The notes under the pieces: model-generated
Told to the model about the DNA's origin: nothing
Seen by the model: only the letters and a program-made list of their open reading frames with translations
Database searches by the model: none
Position numbers and translations under genes: made by a program
Shown here: piece by piece, positions 16,936 to 27,574 of the stretch
Position numbering within the stretch: position 1 is the stretch's first letter
How the letters are laid out: each line of letters begins with the position of its first letter
Assembly (NCBI GenBank): GCA_029861865.1
Contig: JAOTYL010000005.1
Span: 186,001-250,000 of the forward strand
Direction of reading: 5' to 3'
Length of the DNA stretch: 64,000 nt
Source of the DNA: Myxococcales bacterium
Lineage (GTDB): Bacteria; Myxococcota_A; Polyangia; Polyangiales; Houyiibacteriaceae

Positions 16936-18558
16936 CTAGTCGCGTTTGCGCGGCCCGAGGACTTCGAACGCTCGGATCGGCAGGGCCTTGCCCTTCACCA
17001 GCGCCTCCGGAAGCTCATTGACCTCGAATTGGTCTCCGATCTTTTCGAACGTCCCCTCGCTGATGAGGATTTGCGAGGCCTTGGCCATCGAGCAGAGTCG
17101 TGAGCCGGTATTCACCGGGTCGCCGATCACCGTGTACTCCATCGCCTGGCTGCTACCGACGTAGCCCGCCACGACCTCCCCTGTATTGATCCCGATTCCG
17201 ATTTGAAACGGTGGAAGCCCGTGTGCCACGTGTTGTTCGTTCAGCCCCGCCATGGCTTTTTGCATTTCGATCGCCGTTCGCACTGCTCGGATCGGATCAT
17301 CATGATGGGCCACCGGCGCGCCGAACAGCACCATCATCTCGTCACCGATGAACTTGTCGAGCGTGCCCTCGTAGCGGAAGACGATTTCCACCATTCGCTC
17401 GAAGTATTCATTGAGGGCCGCGACGACGGTTTGCGGTTCCGATGATTCGCTGATTCTGGTGAACCCGCGGATGTCGGCGAAGAGGACAGTCGTCTCTCGA
17501 AGCTCCCCACCTTTTCTGACCTCGACCTGACCGGAGAGCACCTGCTCGGCGATGGCCGGTGAAAGCAAGCGACGGAAGCGCTCGCGGGTTATTGCCTCGT
17601 GCTCGAGCTTCCTCGCGAAGAGCGTGTTTTGGACGGCAACGGCGGCCTGACTTGCGACCGTTTCAAACAGCGCGAGGTCGCGCTCCGTAAAAGCGTGCGC
17701 GGCTAGCTTCGAATCGAGCATGATGACGCCCAACACGTTTTCGTTGTGAAGCAACGGAACGCACATCGTGGACCTAATCCCCTGCATGATCACCGACTGC
17801 GCACTCTCGAAGCGGGCGTCGGCAGATGCGTCGTGGGACAAAACGGCCTCTTTTTCGCTAACGGCGGTGTCGAGAACGGTCTTCGAAACGATCACCTCTT
17901 GGGTGGGGTCTACGTCCTCCCCCGTACGCACCGCGACCGGTTCCAAATGGCCCTGATCATTGTGCAGGAGGATCACGCCCCGGTCCGCAGGAACCAACCG
18001 GAACGCGACTTCGAGAATCTTGTCGCAAAGGGCAGAGATACTCGTGCCTACCTCGATCGCTTGCGTGACCTCGTAGCTCGCCCGCAACTTCTCATAGTCC
18101 CTGCGAAGCGATGCTTCATCTTGAATGAGCTCCTCGGCGAAGAACGTCTTTTCGCCGAGGACTGCGAGCTTGGCCTGGATCAGCGGGCCCGTGCCGGTGT
18201 CCCCGATCTTGAACCGATTGGTGGCCTCCCGCGCGTCCTCGCTGAGCAGACCATCGAACGTGAGCCGGCCGACTCGGTCCGGTGGCTCAAAGACGATTCG
18301 GGTCGACCCGATCGTGATTTCGTCGCCAGGCTTGAGGCTGTGTTCGTGAACACGCTCCCCGTTGACGAAGGTGCCGTTCAGCGAGCCCAGGTCCTTCAGG
18401 ACATAGGCGTCGTCGACCAGCTCGATGTGGCAGTGCTCCTTCGACACGACACGATCCAACACCTGATGGGTGTTCCGCGGGTGCCGCCCCAGTGAGTTGT
18501 GTCGGAAGAGCTGACGCACTTGCCGCCCACTCGGCCCCATGATGCTTATACGAGCCAT
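16936..18558 (-). CDS. FHA-GAF class III adenylate/guanylate cyclase
   Basis: The protein has 540 residues. The FHA domain (about 15-92) has the SLNGT motif at 59-63. The GAF domain spans about 170-320. The class III cyclase domain (about 350-535) has VLFADIRGFT (metal ligand Asp362), LDKFIGDEMMVLFG (Lys402, Asp406), INTGEVVAGYVGS, and GDPVNTGSRL (Asp480, Asn483, Arg487). Lys402 and Asp480 are the adenine-selecting pair, so cAMP is the expected product. Its input would be phosphothreonine partners through FHA plus a small ligand or redox signal through GAF. It sits 48 bases downstream of rpoZ on the same strand, so they may be co-transcribed. Confidence 0.94.
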   Translation of the reverse strand: MARISIMGPSGRQVRQLFRHNSLGRHPRNTHQVLDRVVSKEHCHIELVDDAYVLKDLGSLNGTFVNGERVHEHSLKPGDEITIGSTRIVFEPPDRVGRLTFDGLLSEDAREATNRFKIGDTGTGPLIQAKLAVLGEKTFFAEELIQDEASLRRDYEKLRASYEVTQAIEVGTSISALCDKILEVAFRLVPADRGVILLHNDQGHLEPVAVRTGEDVDPTQEVIVSKTVLDTAVSEKEAVLSHDASADARFESAQSVIMQGIRSTMCVPLLHNENVLGVIMLDSKLAAHAFTERDLALFETVASQAAVAVQNTLFARKLEHEAITRERFRRLLSPAIAEQVLSGQVEVRKGGELRETTVLFADIRGFTRISESSEPQTVVAALNEYFERMVEIVFRYEGTLDKFIGDEMMVLFGAPVAHHDDPIRAVRTAIEMQKAMAGLNEQHVAHGLPPFQIGIGINTGEVVAGYVGSSQAMEYTVIGDPVNTGSRLCSMAKASQILISEGTFEKIGDQFEVNELPEALVKGKALPIRAFEVLGPRKRD

Positions 18559-18606
18559 CGCCGCAGCATCAGGCTAGCTTCGGCCTGTACCTCCCGCAAA
18601 GAAGGG

Positions 18607-18849
18607 CTAGCCAGCTTCGTTGGCTTTGGTCTCGACGATGTGCTCTTCGACCGCAGACCTCACCGGGCGAGCGAAAAACACCTTTTGGTCGGCAATCTCG
18701 CGGAGCGCCGTCACGATGGGCCGGTTCTTGCTCGACACCAGGGGAGGTGCGCCCTTGATCAGCTGACGGGTTCGACGCGCTGCCAACACGACGAGCGCGA
18801 ACCGGTTTTCCTGGTGTTCCAAGCAATCTTCGACGGTGACACGTGCCAT
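18607..18849 (-). CDS. rpoZ: RNA polymerase omega subunit
   Basis: This 80-residue protein reads [20 protein letters not shown], then [17 protein letters not shown] and [16 protein letters not shown]. It matches omega, the small subunit that helps fold and hold beta-prime and forms part of a ppGpp site. Length and start fit the family. The gene is divergent from groES; the gltX, gmk or spoT neighbours common in other bacteria are absent. Confidence 0.95.
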   Translation of the reverse strand: MARVTVEDCLEHQENRFALVVLAARRTRQLIKGAPPLVSSKNRPIVTALREIADQKVFFARPVRSAVEEHIVETKANEAG

Positions 18850-18927
18850 AGGCGCGAGAAGCTAGCAGGGGCCTACGAGCTGGGCAAAGCGTCTGCGGCG
18901 GGGACTCAAAAAACCCAGCAACATCGC

Positions 18928-18955
18928 TTGACTCCCTCGCCATCGGGATTACCTT
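18928..18955 (+). promoter_or_regulatory. groESL promoter
   Basis: TTGACT at 18928-18933 and TACCTT at 18950-18955, 16 bases apart, lie upstream of groES. The CIRCE operator begins ten bases past the -10, at the expected transcription start. Confidence 0.75.
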
Positions 18956-18964
18956 GCCGGCCAA

Positions 18965-18991
18965 TCAGCACTCCTATCCATCGAGTGCTAA
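18965..18991. promoter_or_regulatory. CIRCE operator (HrcA site)
   Basis: Left arm TCAGCACTC (18965-18973), nine-base spacer, right arm GAGTGCTAA (18983-18991). This is the CIRCE consensus TTAGCACTC-N9-GAGTGCTAA with one mismatch in the left arm. It implies HrcA repression of groESL released by heat or protein stress. hrcA itself is not in the window. Confidence 0.95.
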
Positions 18992-19034
18992 CAAGGCTGC
19001 CGGGTAGCGCAACTGCCCGAAAACGGAGGGATAA

Positions 19035-19322
19035 ATGGCCATTCGTCCATTGCATGACCGCATCCTGGTCAAGCGACTGAAGGAAGAAGAAGTAACCAAA
19101 GGCGGGATCATCATTCCGGATACCGCCAAGGAAAAGCCGATCGAGGCCAAGGTGGTCGCGGTGGGTACCGGGCGCATCCTCGATAGCGGAGAGGTCCGGG
19201 CGCTTGCCGTGAAGAAGGGCGACCTCGTCCTGTTCGGCAAGTACGGCGGGACGGAGGTCAAAATCGACGGCGATGACCACCTGATCCTCCGCGAAGACGA
19301 CATCCTCGGAATCATCGAATAG
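19035..19322 (+). CDS. groES: Co-chaperonin GroES
   Basis: GroES caps the GroEL cavity during folding. The 95-residue protein starts [19 protein letters not shown] and carries the mobile loop [41 protein letters not shown] and the closing [13 protein letters not shown]. All are typical, and the length is standard. A good ribosome site (GGAGGG) lies a few bases before the ATG. It is the first gene of the groESL operon behind the CIRCE operator, with 13 bases to groEL. Confidence 0.98.
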   Translation: MAIRPLHDRILVKRLKEEEVTKGGIIIPDTAKEKPIEAKVVAVGTGRILDSGEVRALAVKKGDLVLFGKYGGTEVKIDGDDHLILREDDILGIIE

Positions 19323-19335
19323 GAGACTGAGAAAC

Positions 19336-20976
<1,641 letters not shown>

Positions 20977-21002
20977 GCACAGCCAGCCCCAACGTGAGTT
21001 AG

Positions 21003-21033
21003 GCCGGACCAGCACAGCTGGCCCGGCTTTTCT
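21003..21033 (+). terminator. Probable rho-independent terminator of groESL
   Basis: GCCGGACCAGC, a three-base loop ACA, then GCTGGCCCGGC, followed by TTTTCT. The 11-bp stem has one mismatched pair. It begins 27 bases after the groEL stop. Confidence 0.75.
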
Positions 21034-21053
21034 CATCACCGCGCGGTCGCGAC

Positions 21054-21074
21054 AAAAGGGGACAGTCCCCTTTT
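21054..21074. repeat. GGGGAC palindromic repeat, copy 2
   Basis: AAAAGGGGAC, central A, GTCCCCTTTT. The central base is the complement of that in copies 1, 3 and 4, so this copy is in the opposite orientation to copy 3, which lies 36 bases downstream. Confidence 0.85.
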
Positions 21075-21110
21075 CAAGAGGGTTAAGCGCTGCCCAGTCA
21101 CCGTACGAAA

Positions 21111-21129
21111 AAAGGGGACTGTCCCCTTT
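21111..21129. repeat. GGGGAC palindromic repeat, copy 3
   Basis: AAAGGGGAC, central T, GTCCCCTTT, flanked by extra A residues. It ends 23 bases before the start of the next gene and forms an inverted pair with copy 2, a doublet typical of REP-type elements. Confidence 0.85.
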
Positions 21130-21152
21130 AATTCGGCTGCTAGGATTGCTGG

Positions 21153-24080
21153 GTGAGCTCGACTGCTGGCAGATTGACTCGGTATCGCGGGCGGCTTCGG
21201 ATGGCCGCGGCGACGGTTCTTGCCGTTCGGGTCGTGGTCGGGTCGTGCGTGGCGGGGCTGGCCGCTTTTGTGCTGGTCGCCTGGGTCCTCGGGCCGATGA
21301 CCCCGGTCGTTTGGCTCTGCATCGGTTGGGCAGTGGTGTTTGGGACGATCGCCGCCGCGGTCGCCTGGTCGTTGCAGCCGATGCGAAAGCTACGTGGTCA
21401 CGGAGCCCTGGGGCTGGTCGCTACCCAGGAGCCCACCCTGCTCTCACCGCTTCAAAGCGCGTACGAGCTGCAGACGGAAACCGCATTTTCGCGCGAGCTC
21501 ATCGTGGCGCAACGCCTCCAGCTCCTTCGCTCGCTCGAGCGTTCGCCCGCGCGCAAATTCATCCCGTGGCAATGGGTCGTCCAACCGGCGTTCGCCGCGG
21601 CGATCCTCGTCGGAGTCATCGCATGGGGGTCGCTCGGCCTCGATCGTGCGTCGGGTGGACGGTATGCGCTCCTGCACGCGGAGGGGAGCCCTGCGGACGG
21701 TGTGCTGGTCAGTCACGTGGTGGCCCGAACGGATGCCGTCCTCGTGTTTCCCGAGTACATGGGGCGCCAGAGCGAGCACGTCGACGAGGCGGATCACCTC
21801 GTGGTGCCTCGTGGAACCGCTGTCGAATACAGTATTACTCCGATCGGCGATGCCGCCCGCGTGGTCGTAGAGCTTCCAGGTCGGCACGTGCAGACCGATC
21901 GACTCGGGGAGCTGTTCGTCGCTTCGTTCGTGGCCGACATCGAAGGACCGATCGAAATCTACGTCGAATCCTCGGGGGGCGAGAGACGGGTCGACTACCA
22001 AGCCCGGTCGATCGAGGTCGAGGCGGACGCGCCGCCTGTCGTGCGCCTCGCTGAGCCCGCCAACGACCTCGTCGTCGAGGCTCGGGACCCCGTCGCACTA
22101 CGACACGTGGCGTCCGACGAGTACGGGGTGCAAGAGCTCACTCTAATCATCAAGCTCCCCAACGGCGAGCATCAGCGCCGTACGCTGTTTGGCCCTCCGG
22201 ACGATGCCCAGCAGCACGTCCAAGGAGACACGACAATCTATCTCGAGGAGTTCTCGCTTGCCCCTGCCGACGCGATCACCGTTTGGCTAGAGGCCAAAGA
22301 CGGCAATCGGATCGACGGGCCGGGAGTGAGTCGCTCCGAGGATCGGACACTCACACTTGCTTCGGAGATTACCCGTCGCCGCGACCGAATCATCGAGCTC
22401 GAAAAGATCTTGGATTCGCTGCTGATGGCGCTCGCGGTACGTCTCGAACAGCCTGTCGAAAAGGAGCGGAAAGCCGCGAACCGGCGATTCGCGAACGTAT
22501 CGACCCCATTGAAACACACGCTGACTTTGTTGTTCGACGTGGGTGAACATCCCGGGCCGCGAACCGTGCCCTTGCTCCTCGACATGCGGAAGCGTCTGGA
22601 GCGACTCCAGAAGCGAGAGACCGCGGCCCACCAAAACGGCTCGCATCACTCCCAGAGAGCGCGCCTCGACAGGTCCTTCGTCGCCGAGCTCGAGAACGAC
22701 AGCATTTTGGCGGCCGACCTCATCAGCCAAGCGCGCCTCAACGATGCCGCGGCAATCGCTCATGAGATGCGGGAGCTGCAACGTGAGATCGCATCGCTGA
22801 TCTCGGAGCTACGCAGAGGCCAAACACCGGAGCTCGAACGGGCCCTCATGGCCGCACTAGACCGAGCCGAGCGCAGGATGCAGGCGCTCAAACAACAGCT
22901 TCTCGGCGCGATGCAGTACGTACCCGGGGAGTTCGTCAACCAGCAGAACATGCAGGCGCGGCAGTCATCCGATGCTCTCAAAGACCTTCGTGAGGCGCTC
23001 GACGAAGGCGATCTCGATGCCGCAGAAGAGGCACTGGCCAGGTTGGATCAAACCATCGATGCGATGACGCAGGCGCTCTCCCAAAGCGAAGACTCGCTGG
23101 CCGAAACCCGGTTCGGCCCGCGAGAGCGCGCGCTGATGGAAGCGTTGGACTCGATCCGTGACATCGAGGTCGAACAACAGCGGATGGCGAATCAAGCGCG
23201 CCGAATCGGAAACGACGCGACCCGTCGTGCAGCCGATGAAGCGGACGAGCTCGGGTCCGATGCCAAGAAATCTCTCCAAGAAAAAGCCAAAGAGTTAGTC
23301 GAGCAGATCGAGGCGCTCGCGGAAGAAGCGCTCGGCCCCTACGAGCGAAATCTTCGCGACCGAGCCCAAGAGCGACTGAGTGACTTCGAGCGGGCGCTCG
23401 AGAGCGGTGATCTGGGTGAGGCGCTGTCGATGGCCGAGAAGGCGGCGCAAGCGGCTCAGGGCCTCGCAAAGGACCTGGAGCTCTCGGCGATGATGTTTCG
23501 CGGTCGAGTGGGAAAGACCGCCGAAGCGGCGGCAGAAGCGCGAGAGGCCGCGGCCGAGGCGCTCGATTTGCGGGATGCGACCGCCAACGCGATTCCCGAT
23601 GTGCGAGGGGCGCTTTCCGATCGCGAGCGTGAGCAGCTGCAAAAGCAAGCAGCTCGACAAGAGGCCGCCCGCGAAGCGACGCACCAGCTCGCTCGTCGCC
23701 TTCGCGAGGAGGTCGGCGGCGTGCCCATTTCGGATCAGGCGGCCGAAGAGCTCGAGTCGATCGAGCAGCCGATGGGACGAGCCGCACAATCGTTGGATGC
23801 GGAGGACCCTCTCGAAGCCAACAAGCAACAAGAGGCGGCGGCGGACCAACTCAGACGGCTACGACAGCAACTCGAGTCCCAACAGCGGAGCAGGAGCGGC
23901 AGAGGCGGCGATGACCGTGGCGAAGGACGTCGCAACAACGAGCGCGTCGAGATTCCAAAGGCCCGCTCGAAAGCGGCCGAGCAGGCTTGGCGTCGTCGCG
24001 TGCTCGATGCTCGAAAGGGAGACGCTCCCGAAGGCTACCAGCCTGCCGTCCAAGATTACTATGAAAGGCTTCTGCGATGA
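21153..24080 (+). CDS. DUF4175-like membrane protein with long coiled coil
   Basis: This is a 975-residue protein. Two or three N-terminal TM helices (about 20-48, 50-72, 138-155) are followed by a beta-rich region (about 185-390) and then some 550 residues of charged coiled coil rich in Glu, Arg, Ala and Gln (for example LDQTIDAMTQALSQSEDSLA and EKAKELVEQIEALAEEALG). The build resembles the DUF4175 family found next to MoxR/DUF58/VWA genes in Myxococcota and alphaproteobacteria. The start is a GTG with AGGA seven bases upstream. It overlaps the peptidase gene by four bases, making it the first gene of a five-gene operon. The function is not known; a membrane-anchored scaffold in the envelope is a reasonable inference. 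Confidence 0.75.
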   Translation: MSSTAGRLTRYRGRLRMAAATVLAVRVVVGSCVAGLAAFVLVAWVLGPMTPVVWLCIGWAVVFGTIAAAVAWSLQPMRKLRGHGALGLVATQEPTLLSPLQSAYELQTETAFSRELIVAQRLQLLRSLERSPARKFIPWQWVVQPAFAAAILVGVIAWGSLGLDRASGGRYALLHAEGSPADGVLVSHVVARTDAVLVFPEYMGRQSEHVDEADHLVVPRGTAVEYSITPIGDAARVVVELPGRHVQTDRLGELFVASFVADIEGPIEIYVESSGGERRVDYQARSIEVEADAPPVVRLAEPANDLVVEARDPVALRHVASDEYGVQELTLIIKLPNGEHQRRTLFGPPDDAQQHVQGDTTIYLEEFSLAPADAITVWLEAKDGNRIDGPGVSRSEDRTLTLASEITRRRDRIIELEKILDSLLMALAVRLEQPVEKERKAANRRFANVSTPLKHTLTLLFDVGEHPGPRTVPLLLDMRKRLERLQKRETAAHQNGSHHSQRARLDRSFVAELENDSILAADLISQARLNDAAAIAHEMRELQREIASLISELRRGQTPELERALMAALDRAERRMQALKQQLLGAMQYVPGEFVNQQNMQARQSSDALKDLREALDEGDLDAAEEALARLDQTIDAMTQALSQSEDSLAETRFGPRERALMEALDSIRDIEVEQQRMANQARRIGNDATRRAADEADELGSDAKKSLQEKAKELVEQIEALAEEALGPYERNLRDRAQERLSDFERALESGDLGEALSMAEKAAQAAQGLAKDLELSAMMFRGRVGKTAEAAAEAREAAAEALDLRDATANAIPDVRGALSDREREQLQKQAARQEAAREATHQLARRLREEVGGVPISDQAAEELESIEQPMGRAAQSLDAEDPLEANKQQEAAADQLRRLRQQLESQQRSRSGRGGDDRGEGRRNNERVEIPKARSKAAEQAWRRRVLDARKGDAPEGYQPAVQDYYERLLR

Positions 24081-25630
24081 ATCGCATGCTGTTATTCGTC
24101 TTGTGCGTGACGATGGCTTCGACCGCCGCGTCGGCACCCGCTGAGCCCGCACGTCAGGACGAGGTACTCGGATTGTTGGAGGCCTCCCTCAGCGCGGGAG
24201 AAGGCGTGCCAGCCCAAGTGCTACTCGAGCAGTACCTCCTCGATCACCCGCGGACGCCTCGCATCCGCGAGTTGGAAGCGCTCATTGCTTTTTACGCGGG
24301 TGATTACGAATCCGCCGCCGCGACGGTGACAGAGCTACGTGCGGGCTCTGGCACCTACGACAGCCTCGGCACGATGGCCGACCTCATCGTCGACACCTAC
24401 GAAACTACGAAAGAGTATGAAACCGTCACGTACGAAAACTTCGAAGTACGCTACGCGCCTGGGCCGGATGAAATTTTGGTCCCTTACGCCATCGATACCC
24501 TCAAGGCCGCTGCCGAAGCGATGGAGGTCGAGCTGGGCGTAAAGATGGTCAGCCCGATCCGACTCGAGATCTACCCCGATGCAGACTCGCTCGCACGTGT
24601 GTCGACGCTTTCCGTCGAGGCGATTCGAAACACCGGAACGATCGCGCTCTGCAAGTGGGGCCGGCTGATGATCGCTTCTCCGCGGGCGCTCATGCGCGGG
24701 TATCCCTGGCTCGACACGATCGCGCACGAGTACGTGCACCTTTTGATTACGAAGACCACCCTCGACCGCGCACCGGTTTGGCTGCAGGAGGGTCTGGCCA
24801 AGCTGCTCGAAACGCGTTGGAGGTTGCCAACGACCCAACTGCCCCTCGATCCAGCTTCGAATCGGTTACTGCTCGGTGCCGCCGAAGCCAATCAGCTCCT
24901 GGATTTCGATCAGCTGCACCCGTCGATCGCCCTCTTACCCAGTCAGAAAGATGCAGTTTTGGCGTTTGCCCAGGTGTCGTCGTTCATGGAGATGTTCTAC
25001 AACGAACATGGGCGAGACGGAGTGCGGCTCGGGCTCCAACACGTCGCGGACGCTGCCGATGCCCGCACCGCCTTGGCCGCAGTGGCCGGCGCCTCCTGGA
25101 AGGAGCTAGAGGCACACTGGAAGAATGAGCTAGCGAAAAAACCGAAGCCACCGCCTGCCCGACTCCTGCGACGCCACCTCAGCGGCGAGGCGACCGAGAA
25201 CGACGAGCTGGCCGAGGTCGAACGGGAAAAGGCGCGCAAGCACGTGCGTCTCGGCGACCTTTTGTGGACGCGTTCACGTCCGGCTGCCGCATCGGTAGAA
25301 TACGGAAAGGCGCACCGAGTTGCACCCTCCGACCCGGTGGTCGCCTCACGCTACGCTCGTTCGGCGATCGCGGGCGGCCGTCCACGAGATGCGATCAAGC
25401 CTTTGGTCTACACGTTGTCTTTGTATCCCACCCACGCCCCCGCACAATCGAGCCTCGCGACTGCGCGGTTCCGCAGTGGAGACAAAAACGGAGCGACGCA
25501 TGCGGCGTTACGGGCGATCGCCCTCAACCCTTTCGACCCCCAGCCTCATTGCGTGCTCGCGGAGCTCGATGGCCGAAGCGACGCGCATGAGCGCGAGCTA
25601 TGCACACGTCTTGGGGGGATTCGGGAGTAA
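24077..25630 (+). CDS. Secreted peptidase MA-like metallopeptidase with TPR repeats
   Basis: The 517-residue product has a signal peptide (MNRMLLFVLCVTMASTAASA) and a short N-terminal TPR-like part. A gluzincin core at about 115-330 has HEYVH at 217-221, carrying the two zinc His residues and the catalytic Glu218, plus Glu238 in WLQEGLAKLLE as the likely third ligand. C-terminal TPR-type helices (about 390-510) follow. This layout matches peptidase MA-like proteins. It probably acts in the periplasm on an unknown envelope substrate. It starts within the upstream gene through an ATGA overlap, so it is coupled to the DUF4175-like protein and lies 37 bases before moxR. Confidence 0.85.
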   Translation: MNRMLLFVLCVTMASTAASAPAEPARQDEVLGLLEASLSAGEGVPAQVLLEQYLLDHPRTPRIRELEALIAFYAGDYESAAATVTELRAGSGTYDSLGTMADLIVDTYETTKEYETVTYENFEVRYAPGPDEILVPYAIDTLKAAAEAMEVELGVKMVSPIRLEIYPDADSLARVSTLSVEAIRNTGTIALCKWGRLMIASPRALMRGYPWLDTIAHEYVHLLITKTTLDRAPVWLQEGLAKLLETRWRLPTTQLPLDPASNRLLLGAAEANQLLDFDQLHPSIALLPSQKDAVLAFAQVSSFMEMFYNEHGRDGVRLGLQHVADAADARTALAAVAGASWKELEAHWKNELAKKPKPPPARLLRRHLSGEATENDELAEVEREKARKHVRLGDLLWTRSRPAAASVEYGKAHRVAPSDPVVASRYARSAIAGGRPRDAIKPLVYTLSLYPTHAPAQSSLATARFRSGDKNGATHAALRAIALNPFDPQPHCVLAELDGRSDAHERELCTRLGGIRE

Positions 25631-25631
25631 T

Positions 25632-25651
25632 CTGGCACTTCCCTCTGCCAG
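25632..25651 (+). other. Small hairpin between peptidase and MoxR genes
   Basis: CTGGCA, eight-base loop, TGCCAG. There is no T-run, so it is not a typical terminator. It could be an mRNA processing or stability point inside the operon, setting the MoxR to peptidase ratio. Confidence 0.35.
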
Positions 25652-25667
25652 GCGCTAAGAGGTCCCC

Positions 25668-26699
25668 GTGAACGAACCTGTCCGCAGTAGTCCGTCTTCG
25701 ACGCCAATCGCCGCCGCATCCGATGTAGCTCGGGTGCAGCAGCTGGCCCACGCCCGCGACGAAATCGTCTCCCGTCTCAAGCAACGTATCGTCGGGCAAG
25801 AAGAGGTCATCGAGCTCTTGCTGATCGCGCTCTTTTCCCGAGGGCACGGTTTGTTCGTCGGCGTGCCGGGCCTCGCGAAGACCCTTCTCATCACGACGCT
25901 AGCCGACGCGCTGTCGCTTCACGCCAATCGTATTCAGTTCACGCCCGACTTGATGCCGAGCGATGTCACAGGCACCGACGTGCTCGAGGAGGACAACACC
26001 ACTGGGAAGAGACATTTCCGGTTCATTCCCGGACCGGTGTTTACGAACATCCTGTTGGCCGACGAGATCAACCGAGCACCACCGAAGACGCAGGCAGCCC
26101 TACTGCAATCCATGGCAGAGGGGAGAGTCACCGCCAGTGGCAATACGTATGCCCTCGAGCGGCCATACCTGGTGTTCGCCACTCAGAACCCCATTGAGCA
26201 AGAGGGGACTTACCCGTTACCAGAGGCGCAACTCGACCGCTTTCTCTTTCAGATCGACGTGCGATACCCGAGCGCCCACGAAGAGGTAGAGATCGTCAAG
26301 CGTACGACGGCACCCATGCCGACGACGATCACCCCCGTTCTATCCTCAGAGGAGATCGTGAGCTTTCAGGACCTCGTTCCGCGGGTTCCAGTGGCGGACC
26401 ACGTGGTGCAGCACGCCGTGGAAATCGTCCGCACATCGCGGCCAGAGGACGTCAAAGCGATCGATCTCGTCAAGCAGAACGTGGCCTTTGGTGCAGGCCC
26501 GCGCGCGAGCCAGGGGCTGATTCTCGGCGCGAAGGCGCGAGCCATCCTTCACGGTCGTTACGCGGCCGAGCTCGACGACGTTCGGGCGCTCGTAGAGCCG
26601 ATCTTGATGCATCGCCTCGTCATGAACTTCCGCGCCGAAGCAGAAGGAGTCGCGGCGATACACGTCATCGAGGGCATCATGCGAAGCATCGAGCCGTGA
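25668..26699 (+). CDS. MoxR-type AAA+ ATPase
   Basis: The 343-residue AAA+ protein has Walker A GVPGLAKT (65-72), Walker B LLADE (129-133), INRAPPKTQAALLQSMAEG (sensor and arginine-finger region), FATQNPIEQEGTYPLPEAQL and the C-terminal lid. MoxR ATPases act as chaperones that activate partner proteins carrying VWA domains by metal insertion or remodelling. The start is a GTG with AGAGG upstream. It overlaps the DUF58 gene by four bases and is followed by a BatA/VWA gene, which are its classical partners. Confidence 0.95.
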   Translation: MNEPVRSSPSSTPIAAASDVARVQQLAHARDEIVSRLKQRIVGQEEVIELLLIALFSRGHGLFVGVPGLAKTLLITTLADALSLHANRIQFTPDLMPSDVTGTDVLEEDNTTGKRHFRFIPGPVFTNILLADEINRAPPKTQAALLQSMAEGRVTASGNTYALERPYLVFATQNPIEQEGTYPLPEAQLDRFLFQIDVRYPSAHEEVEIVKRTTAPMPTTITPVLSSEEIVSFQDLVPRVPVADHVVQHAVEIVRTSRPEDVKAIDLVKQNVAFGAGPRASQGLILGAKARAILHGRYAAELDDVRALVEPILMHRLVMNFRAEAEGVAAIHVIEGIMRSIEP

Positions 26700-27571
26700 G
26701 CCGTGTGCTCGAACCCGAGCTGGCAACCAGGCTTGCTGGGCTGACGTTGAGGGCCAGGCGGACTGTGGATGGGCTTCTGGCCGGAATGCACCGCAGCCCT
26801 CACCGGGGCGCTAGCGCGATTTTCAAGGAGCACCGCGAGTACCGGCCCGGTGACGATCCGCGATTGATCGACTGGCGTGCCTATGCGAGGTCCGACCGCT
26901 ACGCGATCAAGCATTTCGAGCACGAAACACAAATGCGCGGGACGCTGGCACTCGACATCTCGCCGTCGATGCGGTGGGGCAGCAGCGACACGACCAAGCT
27001 CGACCACGCGACTACCCTGCTTGCGGCTCTGGCTTACGTGTTGACAAGACAAGGTGACGCGGTTTCGCTCATCACCTTCGACGAGACCATTCGCGATCGG
27101 CTTCCACCCCGTTCGGGACCCGCCCATTTGGATTACCTGATGCGTACCCTCGCCGCGCCGACGACCTCGCAGACCAAAACTGGCCTTCATGCCTCACTCG
27201 ACAAGCTGATCGAGCATGCGGGACGCATGGGGCTCGTAGTGATCGCGAGCGATCTACTCGACCTCCGGGCCGATGCCTTGGACCCGGTCGCCCGGATTCA
27301 GGCACGCGGCCATCAAACCGTCGTCTTGCACGTCCTCGACCCAGCCGAGATCGAGCTCCCCTACGAGCAGCCCTTTCGTTTCGAGGGACTCGAGGGTGAA
27401 CCCCCGGTCGAGGTCGACCCCAAGGGCATCCGGCGACCCTATCGGGAGGCGATCGACGCGTTCATCGAGTCGTGTCGACGTCGGGTGGTCGCGGCAGGGG
27501 GTCGTTATCAACTGGCCCGGACCGATACGCCTCCTGAGCACACCCTCTTGCGACTCCTGCGGGCGAGCTGA
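26696..27571 (+). CDS. DUF58 domain protein (MoxR partner, VWA-like fold)
   Basis: The 291-residue protein has the DUF58 hallmark EYRPGDDPRLIDW at 48-60, then KHFEHETQMRGTLALDISPSMRWG, where DISPSM is a partial MIDAS motif of a VWA-like fold. DUF58 proteins are the usual second gene of MoxR operons; their job is thought to be as target or adaptor for the ATPase. The GTG start lies inside the moxR stop (four-base overlap), and three bases separate it from the BatA-like gene. No membrane segment is seen. Confidence 0.92.
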   Translation: MSRVLEPELATRLAGLTLRARRTVDGLLAGMHRSPHRGASAIFKEHREYRPGDDPRLIDWRAYARSDRYAIKHFEHETQMRGTLALDISPSMRWGSSDTTKLDHATTLLAALAYVLTRQGDAVSLITFDETIRDRLPPRSGPAHLDYLMRTLAAPTTSQTKTGLHASLDKLIEHAGRMGLVVIASDLLDLRADALDPVARIQARGHQTVVLHVLDPAEIELPYEQPFRFEGLEGEPPVEVDPKGIRRPYREAIDAFIESCRRRVVAAGGRYQLARTDTPPEHTLLRLLRAS

Positions 27572-27574
27572 ACC

